The notes: generated by a model from the letters alone, not told the origin. A stretch of 64,000 nucleotides of DNA from Mesorhizobium opportunistum WSM2075 (GCF_000176035.2 NC_015675.1:2360001-2424000); one strand, 5' to 3'. Counted from the first letter of the stretch, positions 16,814-24,911 are shown. A program made the numbers and translations.

Positions 16814-17520
16814 GTTCGACCTGTTGCCTTCTTGTTCTTCCCGCCCCACTGTTTGAAAAAGAATGCGGCATCGGCGTCGGTGCATTGGTCGAAGATTTCG
16901 TCGATCCACTTCGGGTCCATTGGACGTGCGTTGGGGCCGCTTTCTCCACCGACTATAGCCCAGTGGATGCCTGCTAGGCTTGCGCCCGCCACTGAGCCTA
17001 TCAGCGGTTCATAGGAGACAAACCTTATGGCCGCTGGAACAGCTCGAAGCTCATCCAATCTGTGAAGCACCCGGCTATCCTCAACGCTTGTTCCAAGCCA
17101 TACGTTCGACAGAACTTCAAATGCTTTCGTTGATAGAATTTCTGCCATCCTATCTGGCCGCTTGGTGAGGATTTGATAAGTGTGGCGCGGGGTGGCGCCC
17201 ATAACGCGCCAAACGTCGCGGATGAAGTCCACCGGTACATCCGCGTGGAAAAGATCGGACATCGAGTTGACGAAAACACGGCGCGGTTTCTTCCAAGACG
17301 CAGGAATGTCGAGAGAACCGCTATCGAGCCTTATTTTGCCTGTCCACTTTGCCCTTCCACCGCTTTCCCGTGTCAATCCCACGTACTTCTCGACTCCCAT
17401 CGCTTCGAGGCGGGCAGCCATCCGCATGGCGTAGCAGTTGGTGCATCCTGCCGTAAGGATCGTGCATCCGGCAACAGGGTTCCACGTCGCGTCAGTCCAT
17501 TCGATTGATGTCTCGGCCAT
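16768..17520 (-). CDS. Three-Cys phage Gp37/Gp68-type protein (DUF5131)
   Basis: 250 residues of the Gp37/Gp68 (DUF5131) type first known from phages. The N-terminus has IEWTDATWNPVAGC and the Cys set C19-x6-C26-x2-C29 with NCYA. This spacing suggests an Fe-S cluster and resembles radical-SAM-like proteins, though the classical CxxxCxxC is absent. Also visible are FVNSMSDLFH (about 82-91), ILTKRPDRM (about 117-125), SYEPLIG (about 169-175), WAIVGGESGPNARPM (about 187-201) and FFFKQWGGKNKK (about 220-231). It is paired with TcmP, convergent and 46-bp overlapping. A role in nucleic-acid modification or defence is an inference only. Confidence 0.82.
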   Translation of the reverse strand: MAETSIEWTDATWNPVAGCTILTAGCTNCYAMRMAARLEAMGVEKYVGLTRESGGRAKWTGKIRLDSGSLDIPASWKKPRRVFVNSMSDLFHADVPVDFIRDVWRVMGATPRHTYQILTKRPDRMAEILSTKAFEVLSNVWLGTSVEDSRVLHRLDELRAVPAAIRFVSYEPLIGSVAGASLAGIHWAIVGGESGPNARPMDPKWIDEIFDQCTDADAAFFFKQWGGKNKKATGRTYRERLWDDLPELRM

Positions 17521-17647
17521 TTTCCGCTCTTCTCTTCGTCTGCTTTAAAACTGCCCGAAGATCGTAAATACCCCGATAAGTCTATTGTAGGAATTTCTTC
17601 ATATCAAGAATGTTGGCAGACAGCAGTCCGAGACGCTCTTTCCCGAA

Positions 17648-17770
17648 GCATCACGTATTGAACTTGAACAGCATGATGTCGCCGTCCTGGACGACATATT
17701 CCTTGCCTTCGTCGCGTGCCTTGCCGGCTTCCTTGGCCGCTACTTCGCCGCCCAGCGCGACGAAGTCGTT
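17648..17770 (-). repeat. ychF 3'-end copy within the intact gene (right boundary of cassette)
   Basis: Right member of the 123-bp direct repeat; it overlaps the last 39 codons and stop of the intact ychF. If the cassette integrated as icd- or prfC-type elements do, this part of ychF came in with the element and the left copy is the original end. Confidence 0.9.
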
Positions 17771-18754
17771 GTAGGCGATGGTCTGGGCGCGGATGAAGCC
17801 GCGTTCGAAATCGGTGTGGATGACGCCGGCGGCCTGCGGGGCCTTGTCGCCCTTGTGGATGGTCCAGGCGCGCGTCTCCTTGGGCCCGACGGTGAAATAG
17901 GTGATGAGGTGTAGCAGCTCGTAGCCGGCGCGGATCACCTTGTTCAGGCCGGGCTCGTCGAGCCCGAGCGAGGACAGGAACTCCATCTCCTCTTCGTCCG
18001 AGAGCTGGGCGACTTCGGCCTCGATCGCGGCCGAGATCACCACGGTGCCGGCGCCCTGGGCGGTCGCCATCTTTTCCACGGCCCTGGTGTGTTCGTTGCC
18101 GGTAGCGGCGTCGGCCTCGGCGACGTTGCAGACATAGAGCACGGGATGCGAGGTCAAGAGGTTCAGTCCCTGCAGGATGCGCAAATCCTCGGCCGAAATG
18201 CCCTTGAGCAGGATGCGGGTCGGCTTGCCGGCCTGCAGCAGTTCGAGCGCTGCCTCCATCATCGGCAGCACGGTCGTCGCTTCCTTGTCCTTGGTCGAAG
18301 CGCGCTTGCGGATCTGCACGATGCGGCGCTCGAGGCTGTCGAGGTCGGCGAGCATCAGCTCGGTCTCGACCGTCTCGGCATCGGCGACGGGGTCGATGCG
18401 GCCCTCGACATGGGTGATGTCGTCATCCTCGAAGCAGCGCAGCACGTGCACGATGGCGTCGACCTCGCGGATGTTGGCGAGGAACTGGTTGCCCAGCCCT
18501 TCGCCCTTCGAGGCACCGCGCACCAGGCCAGCGATGTCGACGAAGGAGATGCGGGTCGGGATGATCTCCTTCGACTTGCCGATCGCGGCGATCTTGCCTA
18601 GCCGCGGATCGGGCACCGCCACCTCGCCGGTGTTCGGTTCGATGGTGCAGAAGGGATAGTTGGCGGCCTGCGCCGCCGCCGTTCTGGTCAACGCGTTAAA
18701 GAGCGTGGACTTGCCGACGTTGGGCAAGCCAACGATGCCGCATTTGAAACCCAT
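17651..18754 (-). CDS. ychF: Redox-regulated ATPase YchF (Obg-family)
   Basis: A 367-residue translation-associated P-loop ATPase. Walker A is GLPNVGKSTLFNAL (about 8-21). The G-domain motifs appear as DIAGLVRGASKGEGLGN (about 73-89) and an NxxE-type base-recognition motif, NVAEAD, in place of NKxD (about 212-217), which fits preference for ATP. A TGS domain ends the protein ([27 protein letters not shown]). YchF binds ribosomes and modulates stress responses. pth and rplY lie upstream on the same strand, but separated by a protease/inhibitor pair. Confidence 0.95.
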   Translation of the reverse strand: MGFKCGIVGLPNVGKSTLFNALTRTAAAQAANYPFCTIEPNTGEVAVPDPRLGKIAAIGKSKEIIPTRISFVDIAGLVRGASKGEGLGNQFLANIREVDAIVHVLRCFEDDDITHVEGRIDPVADAETVETELMLADLDSLERRIVQIRKRASTKDKEATTVLPMMEAALELLQAGKPTRILLKGISAEDLRILQGLNLLTSHPVLYVCNVAEADAATGNEHTRAVEKMATAQGAGTVVISAAIEAEVAQLSDEEEMEFLSSLGLDEPGLNKVIRAGYELLHLITYFTVGPKETRAWTIHKGDKAPQAAGVIHTDFERGFIRAQTIAYNDFVALGGEVAAKEAGKARDEGKEYVVQDGDIMLFKFNT

Positions 18755-18910
18755 TTTGTCCAGTCCTATCGGGAATTCGAAATTTGATGAGGGCTATGGG
18801 CGATAGGGGGGAGGAACGTCAAGCCCCGCGGTCGCACGGGCAGGGCCGCGAAAGGCCGCATCGGAGGGCGATCGGCGGTTTTGAGCAGTTCGAACCGCGC
18901 TTTTAGGACG

Positions 18911-19207
18911 CTACTTCACGTCGATGGTGACCGGCTGAACGGCCCGGACAATGTCTTCCCACGGCCGCTTCAGTTCAAAGCGAAGCTGGATCTGTCCAGG
19001 CTTGCCGCAGGAAACCGTGAAACGCTGCAAGGTTGTGCCGCCTATCCCTGTGTCATCGGGCTTGCTCTCAATCTGGGTGATGGTGCAGCCCGCCGGCGCC
19101 GGCGGAACCGACCAGACGACGCCCGCGCCAGGCGTCGCCGGCAATTCCACGACAATCTGCTCGCCGATTGCGGGTTGGAAATTCATGGTCGCTCGTTCGT
19201 TCGCCAT
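18911..19207 (-). CDS. Chagasin-type (I42) cysteine-protease inhibitor
   Basis: 98 residues from ATG 19207, which follows AAGGAAG by 6 nt; an in-frame ATG at 19252 gives a less likely 113-residue form. The chagasin layout is recognisable: a first loop LPATPGAGVVW (about 21-31, in place of NPTTGYxW), GIGGTTLQRF (about 53-62) and the diagnostic LKRPWE (about 79-84). Chagasins block papain-family enzymes by pressing three loops into the active cleft. The gene lies 68 bp downstream of a papain-family protease on the same strand, so it is probably the cognate inhibitor. No signal peptide is visible. Confidence 0.82.
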   Translation of the reverse strand: MANERATMNFQPAIGEQIVVELPATPGAGVVWSVPPAPAGCTITQIESKPDDTGIGGTTLQRFTVSCGKPGQIQLRFELKRPWEDIVRAVQPVTIDVK

Positions 19208-19275
19208 CGCATCTTCCTTTGTGGCGACGGGCGGCGCGCCGATGCGCGCCACCTTCCGATCCCATCAACGTCGCC

Positions 19276-21150
19276 TCAGTTCCAGCCGTTGCTGGGAGCC
19301 GTCTGCCAACGATGATATAGGGCGAGATCCGTGCCGCGCACGAAGACTTCCATACGGCCGTCCTTGTTGTTGACGACCGCCGTGTCGCCGACGATGCCGC
19401 CGCCCAGCGATGCCCAGCCGCTCCAGCCATTGCTCGGCGCGGTCTGCCAGATATGCCAGCAGGCCCCGTCGGTGCCACGGGCGAAGATTTCCATGCGCCC
19501 GTCGGCATTGTGGCCGAGCGCCGGCGCGCTGGTGATGATGCCGCCCAGCGATGCCCAGCCGCTCCAGCCATTGTTGGGTGCGGTCTGCCAGATGTGCCAG
19601 AGCGCATTGTCGGTGCCGCGCCCGAACACTTCGAGGCGGCCGTCCTTGTTCTGGCCAACCGCAAGGTCGCTGGTCAAAATGCCACCCAGCGAGGCCCATG
19701 AACTCCAGCCATTGTTGGGGGCTGTCTGCCAGAGATGCACCACTGCCCCGTTGTTGGTACGGGCGAAGACCTCGATGCGGCCGTCCTTGTTGTTGGACGC
19801 TACCGGATTGCCCGATATCTGGACGCCAAGCGAAGCCCAGCCGCTCCAGCCCCGTTGCGGGCCGCCTTGCCAGATGTGCCAGAGGCCACCATCATTGCCC
19901 CTGGCGAAGACTTCTACCCGTCCGTCGACATTGCGCACCGCACTCGGGTCGCTGGTGATGCCGCCGCCGAGCGAAGCCCAGCCGCTCCAGCCGCTGCTGG
20001 GTGCGGTCTGCCAGATGTGCCACAGGGCGCCGTCGGCTCCCCTGGCGAACGCCTCAAGCCGGCCGTCGGCATTGCTGATGACCGCCGGGGTGCTGGTGAT
20101 GATGCCGCCCAGCGATGCCCAGCCGCCCCAGCCATTGTTGGGCACGGTCTGCCAGATGTGCCAGAGCGCGTTGTCGGTGCCGCGCGCGAAGACCTCGATG
20201 CGGCCATCCTTGTTGTTGCCGGCGACGGCTTCGGTGGTGAGCTTGCCGCCCAACGGCTGCCAGCCGGACGATGGCAGGATGATGCCGGTTGCACCGTACA
20301 TCGGATACAGCTGGCCGTCATACTTGAAGTCGTCATAGCTGATCTTGCCAAAGCCGCCGATGCCCCAGGTCGTGTCCCACGAGTTCTTGACGATCCAGCA
20401 CTGCTCCGCCTCGGAATAGCCGATGACGAGAACGCAGTGGCCGCCGGCGACATCGCCGGTGACGTGGTGGTAGATGCCGCCCGAATAATTGAAGAAGTCA
20501 TTGTAGACGGTGAAGCAGCCGGCGACCGGACCGACACTGCTGAGATGGTTCTTGATCGCGTTCGCATCCACCAGCTTGTGCACGGCCGTCAACTTGCTGA
20601 TGCGCGCCGGACGGTTCGGCGCGGCGTGGCAGGCAGGCGGGCCGCTCCAGATATCGTTGTTGGGGAATGCCGACGGGTAGGGGAAGCCGGCTTCGTCGCA
20701 GACGCCGCGTCCCTTGATCTGGTCGAGGCACTGGTCGGGCCACCAGCCGCCGCAATTGGCGCCGTGCGATGAGCAGAAATGCGAATCGGCTTCCGACAGG
20801 TCGAACCAGCGGCCGGTCTCGATATGCGACATCGCCTCGATAAGGCCGACGGAGCCAAACGAGACGCAGGAGCCACATCCGCCCTGGTTCTTGACCGGGG
20901 TAATATGATTGCCGTTCTTGTTGCGCCAGTCGACGGCGGGCGCAAAACCCGGCGCCGCGGCAAGCGACGGCGGCTGGTTGCGTGCCGCCGCGACCAGGGC
21001 GATGGCTTCATTGCTGGGAATGGCGCCCAGCATCTGCAGGCGTTTTTGGGGGTCCATCAGCGAGATCGGGGTTTCGGCGGCCCGCCATCTGGCATTGTTG
21101 GTTGTCAGGGCTCTGCTGAGCGCAGAGAACGTCAAAGGATTTCGGGCCAT
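19276..21150 (-). CDS. Papain-family (C1) cysteine protease fused to seven-bladed PLL-like propeller
   Basis: 624 residues from ATG 21150, with GAGGGG 8 nt upstream. After a short N-terminal region (1-70) comes a C1A domain: oxyanion Gln89 and nucleophile Cys95 in KNQGGCGSCVSF, His238 in AGGHCVLVIGY and Asn256 in WIVKNSWDTTWG, so the catalytic set is intact. Papain's Trp after Cys is Val here. Residues 294-624 form seven 47-residue repeats of the type DGRxEVFARGTDNALWHIWQ and GWSGWASLGG, closed by sharing of the first and last blades. This is typical of PLL lectin-like propellers (DUF346), which bind glycans. No signal peptide is obvious. Confidence 0.88.
   Translation of the reverse strand: MARNPLTFSALSRALTTNNARWRAAETPISLMDPQKRLQMLGAIPSNEAIALVAAARNQPPSLAAAPGFAPAVDWRNKNGNHITPVKNQGGCGSCVSFGSVGLIEAMSHIETGRWFDLSEADSHFCSSHGANCGGWWPDQCLDQIKGRGVCDEAGFPYPSAFPNNDIWSGPPACHAAPNRPARISKLTAVHKLVDANAIKNHLSSVGPVAGCFTVYNDFFNYSGGIYHHVTGDVAGGHCVLVIGYSEAEQCWIVKNSWDTTWGIGGFGKISYDDFKYDGQLYPMYGATGIILPSSGWQPLGGKLTTEAVAGNNKDGRIEVFARGTDNALWHIWQTVPNNGWGGWASLGGIITSTPAVISNADGRLEAFARGADGALWHIWQTAPSSGWSGWASLGGGITSDPSAVRNVDGRVEVFARGNDGGLWHIWQGGPQRGWSGWASLGVQISGNPVASNNKDGRIEVFARTNNGAVVHLWQTAPNNGWSSWASLGGILTSDLAVGQNKDGRLEVFGRGTDNALWHIWQTAPNNGWSGWASLGGIITSAPALGHNADGRMEIFARGTDGACWHIWQTAPSNGWSGWASLGGGIVGDTAVVNNKDGRMEVFVRGTDLALYHRWQTAPSNGWN
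19279..20271 (-). repeat. Seven tandem coding repeats (propeller blades)
   Basis: About 141-bp units in the 3' half of the protease gene. They are well conserved at DNA level (CAGATGTGCCA and GGCCGTC recur in each unit on the plus strand). Recent homogenisation between units is likely. They should not be mistaken for a non-coding array. Confidence 0.9.
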
Positions 21151-21471
21151 AAACAGTCCCCTCGTGTCGGTTGAAACGTGCGACTGCTCGGCAAAGCCGA
21201 AAGGCATGCGACAACCACACCTTGCATCCATGGCCTTCCGCGAGGTGGTGGTCTGTGAGGGATTTCACTATTGGATATGCTGACGGCGCATCGGCGGCCC
21301 AAGCCGCATCGGTCGGCAAGCTTCAGGCCGTGCTCGCTGCTTTCGCGCGGGCAGACAATTCCGGCAGCTCTATCCAGGCGATCGCATGGTCAGGGATGCA
21401 TCAGCCGTGGCGGTCTGAAATTGTCAGCCGGCGTTCGTTCGCTCCGGGATGGTCGCCCGGCGGCAGCCGTT
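21151..21471. other. Region between pth and the protease gene
   Basis: A 321-bp stretch between the 3' end of pth and the protease start. Only the protease ribosome-binding site and presumably its promoter lie here. Open frames through it are not coding-like. I see no terminator with a clear T-run. Confidence 0.5.
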
Positions 21472-22230
21472 TCAGCCGTCGTTTTTCCCGAACAGCTTTT
21501 TCAGCATGGCGGCCATCGGGCCACTTTCCGGCAGCTTGGCCGGCGCCTGCTGCGGGCGCGCCTGGCGGATGTGGCTCTGGGCTTTCGGGCCTTGCGCCTT
21601 GGGGGCCTTGGGCGGCGGGCGGTCGTCGTCGCCGGTCGGCACGAGCTTGTCGCGCAAGGCGAGTGTCACCCGGTTCATGAAGGAATTGTCGTCGCCCTTG
21701 GCCAGCAAGCCGGCATCGTCGGCTATGGTGTCGAGCAGAACGTCCAGCCATTCGCGGTCGGCCTTGGCGAAGTCGCCGAGGACATGGCCATGCACCATCT
21801 CCTTGACGCCGGGATGGCCGACGCCGATGCGAACACGGCGGAAGTCCTTGCCGATATGCTGGTCGAGCGAGCGGATGCCGTTGTGGCCACCGGAGCCACC
21901 ACCGACCTTGACCCGAACCTTGCCCGCTGCAAGGTCGATCTCGTCGTAGAAGACGGTGAGCGCCTCGGGGCCAAGCTTGTAGAAGCGCAGCAATTCGCCG
22001 ACCGACTGGCCGGACAGGTTCATGAAGGTCTGCGGTTTGATCAGGATGATCTTTTCGCCGCCGAGCGTGCCCTCGGCGATCAGGCCCTGGAATTTCTTCG
22101 ACCAGGGCGAGAAGGAATGGCGGCGGGCGATTGCGTCCGCCGCCATGAACCCGACATTGTGCCGGTTATCAGCGTATTTCGCGCCCGGATTGCCGAGGCC
22201 TGCAAAGACAAGCACTGTCTTCTCTGGCAT
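21472..22230 (-). CDS. pth: Peptidyl-tRNA hydrolase
   Basis: 252 residues; releases peptides from prematurely dropped peptidyl-tRNAs. Pth motifs are complete: [19 protein letters not shown] (about 9-27) with catalytic His24 and Asn14, [20 protein letters not shown] (about 64-83), [20 protein letters not shown] (about 93-112) and GGHNGIRS. It is longer than the E. coli enzyme (194) because of a Pro/Ala/Lys-rich C-terminal tail, common in rhizobia. It follows rplY by 23 bp. Its normal downstream partner ychF is displaced by the protease/chagasin pair. Confidence 0.95.
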   Translation of the reverse strand: MPEKTVLVFAGLGNPGAKYADNRHNVGFMAADAIARRHSFSPWSKKFQGLIAEGTLGGEKIILIKPQTFMNLSGQSVGELLRFYKLGPEALTVFYDEIDLAAGKVRVKVGGGSGGHNGIRSLDQHIGKDFRRVRIGVGHPGVKEMVHGHVLGDFAKADREWLDVLLDTIADDAGLLAKGDDNSFMNRVTLALRDKLVPTGDDDRPPPKAPKAQGPKAQSHIRQARPQQAPAKLPESGPMAAMLKKLFGKNDG

Positions 22231-22253
22231 CGTCAGCTCCAGGCGTGAAAGAG

Positions 22254-22892
22254 TTACTTCTCTTCGGCGGCCGGAGCCGCTTCCGGTGCAACCTCGGCCG
22301 TCTCTTCCGTCTCCGGCTTCATCGCCGACGAACCGGCAATGGTTGCGACGGTGAAGTCGCGGTCGGAGATCACCGGCTTGACGCCGGCCGGCAGCTTGAC
22401 CGCCGAGATGTGGATCGAATCGCCGATGTTGGTGCCGGTGAGATCGATGGTGATGAACTCCGGGATCGCATTGGCCGGGCAGTGGAACTCGACTTCGTGA
22501 CGCACGATGTTGAGCACGCCGCCGCGCTTGATGCCGGGCGACTTGTCCTCATTGATGAAGTGGACAGGCACGTCGACATTGACCTCGGTGTCCTTGCCGA
22601 TACGCAGGAAGTCGACATGGACAGGGAAATCCTTGACCGGGTCGAGCTGGAAGTCCTTCGGCAGGACCTGGATCTTCTTGCCGTCGACATCGATCGTGGC
22701 GATCGTGGTCAGGAACCCGCCGCCATGAATCTTGTAGTAGATGTCTTTGTAGGTGAGAGCGATCGCCAGGGGAGGCTGCTTGTCACCATAGATTACTGCA
22801 GGCACTTTACCGTTGCGGCGAACTGCACGGGCGGACCCCTTACCGACCTGTTCGCGCGCTTCGGCCTTGAGCTCGTAAGTGTCGTGGCTCAT
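22254..22892 (-). CDS. rplY: 50S ribosomal protein L25 (general stress Ctc form)
   Basis: 212 residues: an N-terminal 5S-rRNA-binding L25 domain ([27 protein letters not shown], about 10-36, shown here in overlapping part) and a C-terminal TL5/Ctc beta domain (about 100-185). It ends in an acidic Glu/Ala/Pro-rich tail. AAGGAAAAGCC precedes ATG 22892. It leads the rplY-pth transcription unit. The long form is usual in alphaproteobacteria. Confidence 0.95.
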   Translation of the reverse strand: MSHDTYELKAEAREQVGKGSARAVRRNGKVPAVIYGDKQPPLAIALTYKDIYYKIHGGGFLTTIATIDVDGKKIQVLPKDFQLDPVKDFPVHVDFLRIGKDTEVNVDVPVHFINEDKSPGIKRGGVLNIVRHEVEFHCPANAIPEFITIDLTGTNIGDSIHISAVKLPAGVKPVISDRDFTVATIAGSSAMKPETEETAEVAPEAAPAAEEK

Positions 22893-23139
22893 GGCTTTTC
22901 CTTTCGCGTGTTATGGAGCGTTTGCGGCGGGCAATGTTCCCAAGCCGTAAACGTCGAAAGCCGCCAGTCCTGGATGTCCGAATGCCGGCAGCCGCTCACG
23001 CGGACCTTTGTTCGGGATCACAAGGGGAAGGCAGCCTTCCGCCGCGTTGCCTCCAAGGGTGTCTACGCGGGTGGCGGCTCTATAGCGGAAGGCGGGCAGG
23101 CGTGCAAGCGGTGGTGGGGCAGTCGCCAGCCCGCCTGGT
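22893..23139. other. Upstream region of rplY
   Basis: 247 bp before the marR fragment. It must contain the rplY promoter. No gene is supported; an open plus-strand frame here has arginine-rich composition typical of by-product frames in high-GC DNA. Confidence 0.5.
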
Positions 23140-23222
23140 TCTGATCGCGGATCAACGCGTCACGCAGCGCCTGGATCTGCCGGATTAGCGCGCCAAGTTC
23201 AGCCAGCGTCGTGCCCGAGCGC
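23140..23222 (-). pseudogene. Diverged 3' fragment of a marR gene
   Basis: Aligns with 24485-24567, the end of the intact marR. 34 bp are identical (23150-23183 against 24495-24528), followed by 31 of 39 matches, with weaker similarity across the stop-codon side. On the minus strand it reads TLAEL..LIRQIQALRDALI, close to the intact protein's C-terminus. Similarity ends abruptly at about 23222. It marks the far boundary of the glycosyltransferase-like insert. Confidence 0.75.
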
Positions 23223-23246
23223 GTGGGCAACAGCCGATGGTAGGCA

Positions 23247-24173
23247 CTACTGCCGCGACATGAGCTTAAGCCACTGGCGGCGGAGCTTCTGGGTCAAAGT
23301 GCGTTTGGGTCGTGCTCGGGAAGTGATCTGCACGCGCCAGTCCGGAATATCCCGGTCCGGAACATAATTGCCGGGTTCCGTGCTTGCTGCTCGAACCTTC
23401 AGCGCCAGCCATGTCATGTCGACAGGCGCGCATCCATTGGCCAGCAACCGGTTGGTGAGCATCTGCTCATTGAGAATGGCGCGGGCCTTGCTCTCGAAAA
23501 ACGGCAGCGTTTCAGGCGTAAGATCGAACCTGGAATGCCAGACTGTCCATTTGCTGCCTCCGTCGCCGGTGAGCCAACGCAGCAAAAACCGCTGACATCC
23601 TTGCGAGATCGGCGCGTCTTCACGGAAGGGCTGCTGGGGGTTCCCGCTGAAAATCGGCGTGTTCCTGCCGACGCTTACCAAAGATCCCAGGCTGCTGAGT
23701 TGCCGTGGGCGCATCAAGATGAACGAACTGCGGAGCCATGCCTGCGAAGCGATTCCGAAAATCGAGATGGCCTCGTCGTGAAAATCAACGCGGCCCAGCG
23801 CTCCTTGCAAGCCAAGCAGCGACCGTAACGAGCCGCCATCAATCAACTTGAGATGGTCAGGTGTGGATGCCGCGAAGGCCGAAGTGGCCAAGTGAACCAG
23901 ATCGTAGTCATGAAGTTTGGCACCGATATGATTGATGCCACAGTCCCACGCCGAGAACTCCCAATCGACGTTCGACGCGCCGATCAGTTCGACCTCGCGG
24001 TCGAGATCGGAGCCATGACCGACCGGCAGCGAATTGTCGATCACGAGCATGCGATGCGCAACGTCCGGCAACTGGTGGGCGAACATAGCTCGCAAGTCCT
24101 GCCATGCGGTCGGATACTTCTGGGTCCCGTGACGAACCAGAAGGGTCAAAACACGAAGCGGGGGAGCGTGCAT
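23247..24173 (-). CDS. Glycosyltransferase-like protein of uncertain family
   Basis: About 308 residues from ATG 24173. The frame continues open to 24467, but that part is AT-rich and not protein-like. Visible: LRVLTLLVRHGTQKYP near the start, MLVIDNSLPVGHGSD (about 43-57), WEFSAWDCGINHIG (about 70-83) and YDLVHLATSAF (about 89-99). The 'EFSAWD...YDLVHLATS' pattern recalls rhamnan/capsule glycosyltransferases with EFGAWD-like motifs, so a surface-polysaccharide role is possible but unproven. GC is lower than in the neighbours. It lies between a marR fragment and intact marR, suggesting acquisition. Confidence 0.5.
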   Translation of the reverse strand: MHAPPLRVLTLLVRHGTQKYPTAWQDLRAMFAHQLPDVAHRMLVIDNSLPVGHGSDLDREVELIGASNVDWEFSAWDCGINHIGAKLHDYDLVHLATSAFAASTPDHLKLIDGGSLRSLLGLQGALGRVDFHDEAISIFGIASQAWLRSSFILMRPRQLSSLGSLVSVGRNTPIFSGNPQQPFREDAPISQGCQRFLLRWLTGDGGSKWTVWHSRFDLTPETLPFFESKARAILNEQMLTNRLLANGCAPVDMTWLALKVRAASTEPGNYVPDRDIPDWRVQITSRARPKRTLTQKLRRQWLKLMSRQ

Positions 24174-24485
24174 GTCGAATCCAGGCGCACCGTTTTCCAG
24201 CGTCAAAGCCTTCTTCCGGTCAAGCGCGAACGGATCTTTTTCAATGTCTTCTCGAGGCGGGATGAACGCAAGCAAGTTTTGAGAATTTCCCCGCTGTTTT
24301 AGGTTATGACGAAGCCACTTATTTTGGGATTGTTGATACCCATTTACCCACCTTTTTCCCCAGCATTGCTCGCGCAATACCCTATACCCTGTAGTAGAAT
24401 AGAAAGCCTGTAGGTCATTCCGCACGAATCGACTGCTCCAGTTCGTTTCGTGCAAGCCTGAACACAAGAAGACGAACCTGCCGTC
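24174..24485. other. AT-rich region between the glycosyltransferase-like gene and marR
   Basis: 312 bp, markedly AT-richer than the surroundings. It probably holds the promoter of the leftward gene. An alternative longer start for that gene would lie here. No recombinase or RNA gene recognised. Confidence 0.45.
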
Positions 24486-24911
24486 CTAATCACTGATCAA
24501 CGCGTCACGCAGCGCCTGGATCTGCCGGTTCAGGGCGTCCAGCTCGGCCAGCGTCATGCCCGAGCGCTCGACCAGGGTCTCGTTCAGGCAGTTGCACTGG
24601 ACGAGCAGCGAGCGTCCGGCCGATGTCAGGTCGACCTGCACCTGGCGCTCGTCGGTCTGGCTGCGCTGGCGGGTGACCAGCCCCGCCTGCTCCATGCGCT
24701 TCACCAACGGTGTGATGGTGCTCGATTCCAGAGCAAGGCGGTGGGCGATGGAGCCGACCGACATGCCGTCGGCCTCTCCAAGCGCGTTGAGCACCAGATA
24801 TTGCGGATAGGTGATCCCCATCTCGTCCAGCATCGGCTTGTAGGTGCGATTGATCGCCATCGAGGTGGCATAGAGCGTGAAGCAGAGCTGGTTATCCAAG
24901 GGGAGAGGCAC
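24486..24911 (-). CDS. MarR/OhrR-type transcriptional regulator
   Basis: 141 residues with a winged helix: LGEADGMSVGSIAHRLALESSTITPLVKRMEQAGLV (about 44-79, seen in parts), then RQRSQTDERQVQVDLT for the wing. The N-terminus LDNQLCFTLYATSMAI places it near OhrR-like regulators, which use an N-terminal Cys (here in LCFTLY) to sense peroxides. It is divergent from a perhydrolase/haloperoxidase-like hydrolase. A perfect inverted repeat (25020-25036) lies between them, so it likely represses that gene and itself. Its 3' end is partly duplicated at 23140-23222. Confidence 0.88.
   Translation of the reverse strand: MPLPLDNQLCFTLYATSMAINRTYKPMLDEMGITYPQYLVLNALGEADGMSVGSIAHRLALESSTITPLVKRMEQAGLVTRQRSQTDERQVQVDLTSAGRSLLVQCNCLNETLVERSGMTLAELDALNRQIQALRDALISD

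Noticed and set aside
16768..17520. Calling the three-Cys gene a canonical radical-SAM enzyme
   Set aside because: The classical CxxxCxxC motif is absent; only C-x6-C-x2-C is present, so the assignment is limited to Gp37/Gp68-type.
15717..17647. Integrase, transposase or tRNA attachment site within the tcmP cassette
   Set aside because: No frame with recombinase motifs and no tRNA-like fold was found in either strand; the only flanking repeat is the ychF end.
19279..20271. Regular repeats that might suggest a CRISPR or satellite array
   Set aside because: Period about 141 bp, in frame, encoding propeller blades with conserved W/G residues; no spacers.
24174..24467. N-terminal extension of the glycosyltransferase-like gene to 24467
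   Set aside because: AT-rich, no recognisable protein-like pattern; the conserved-looking part begins after ATG 24173. Left as a possibility only.
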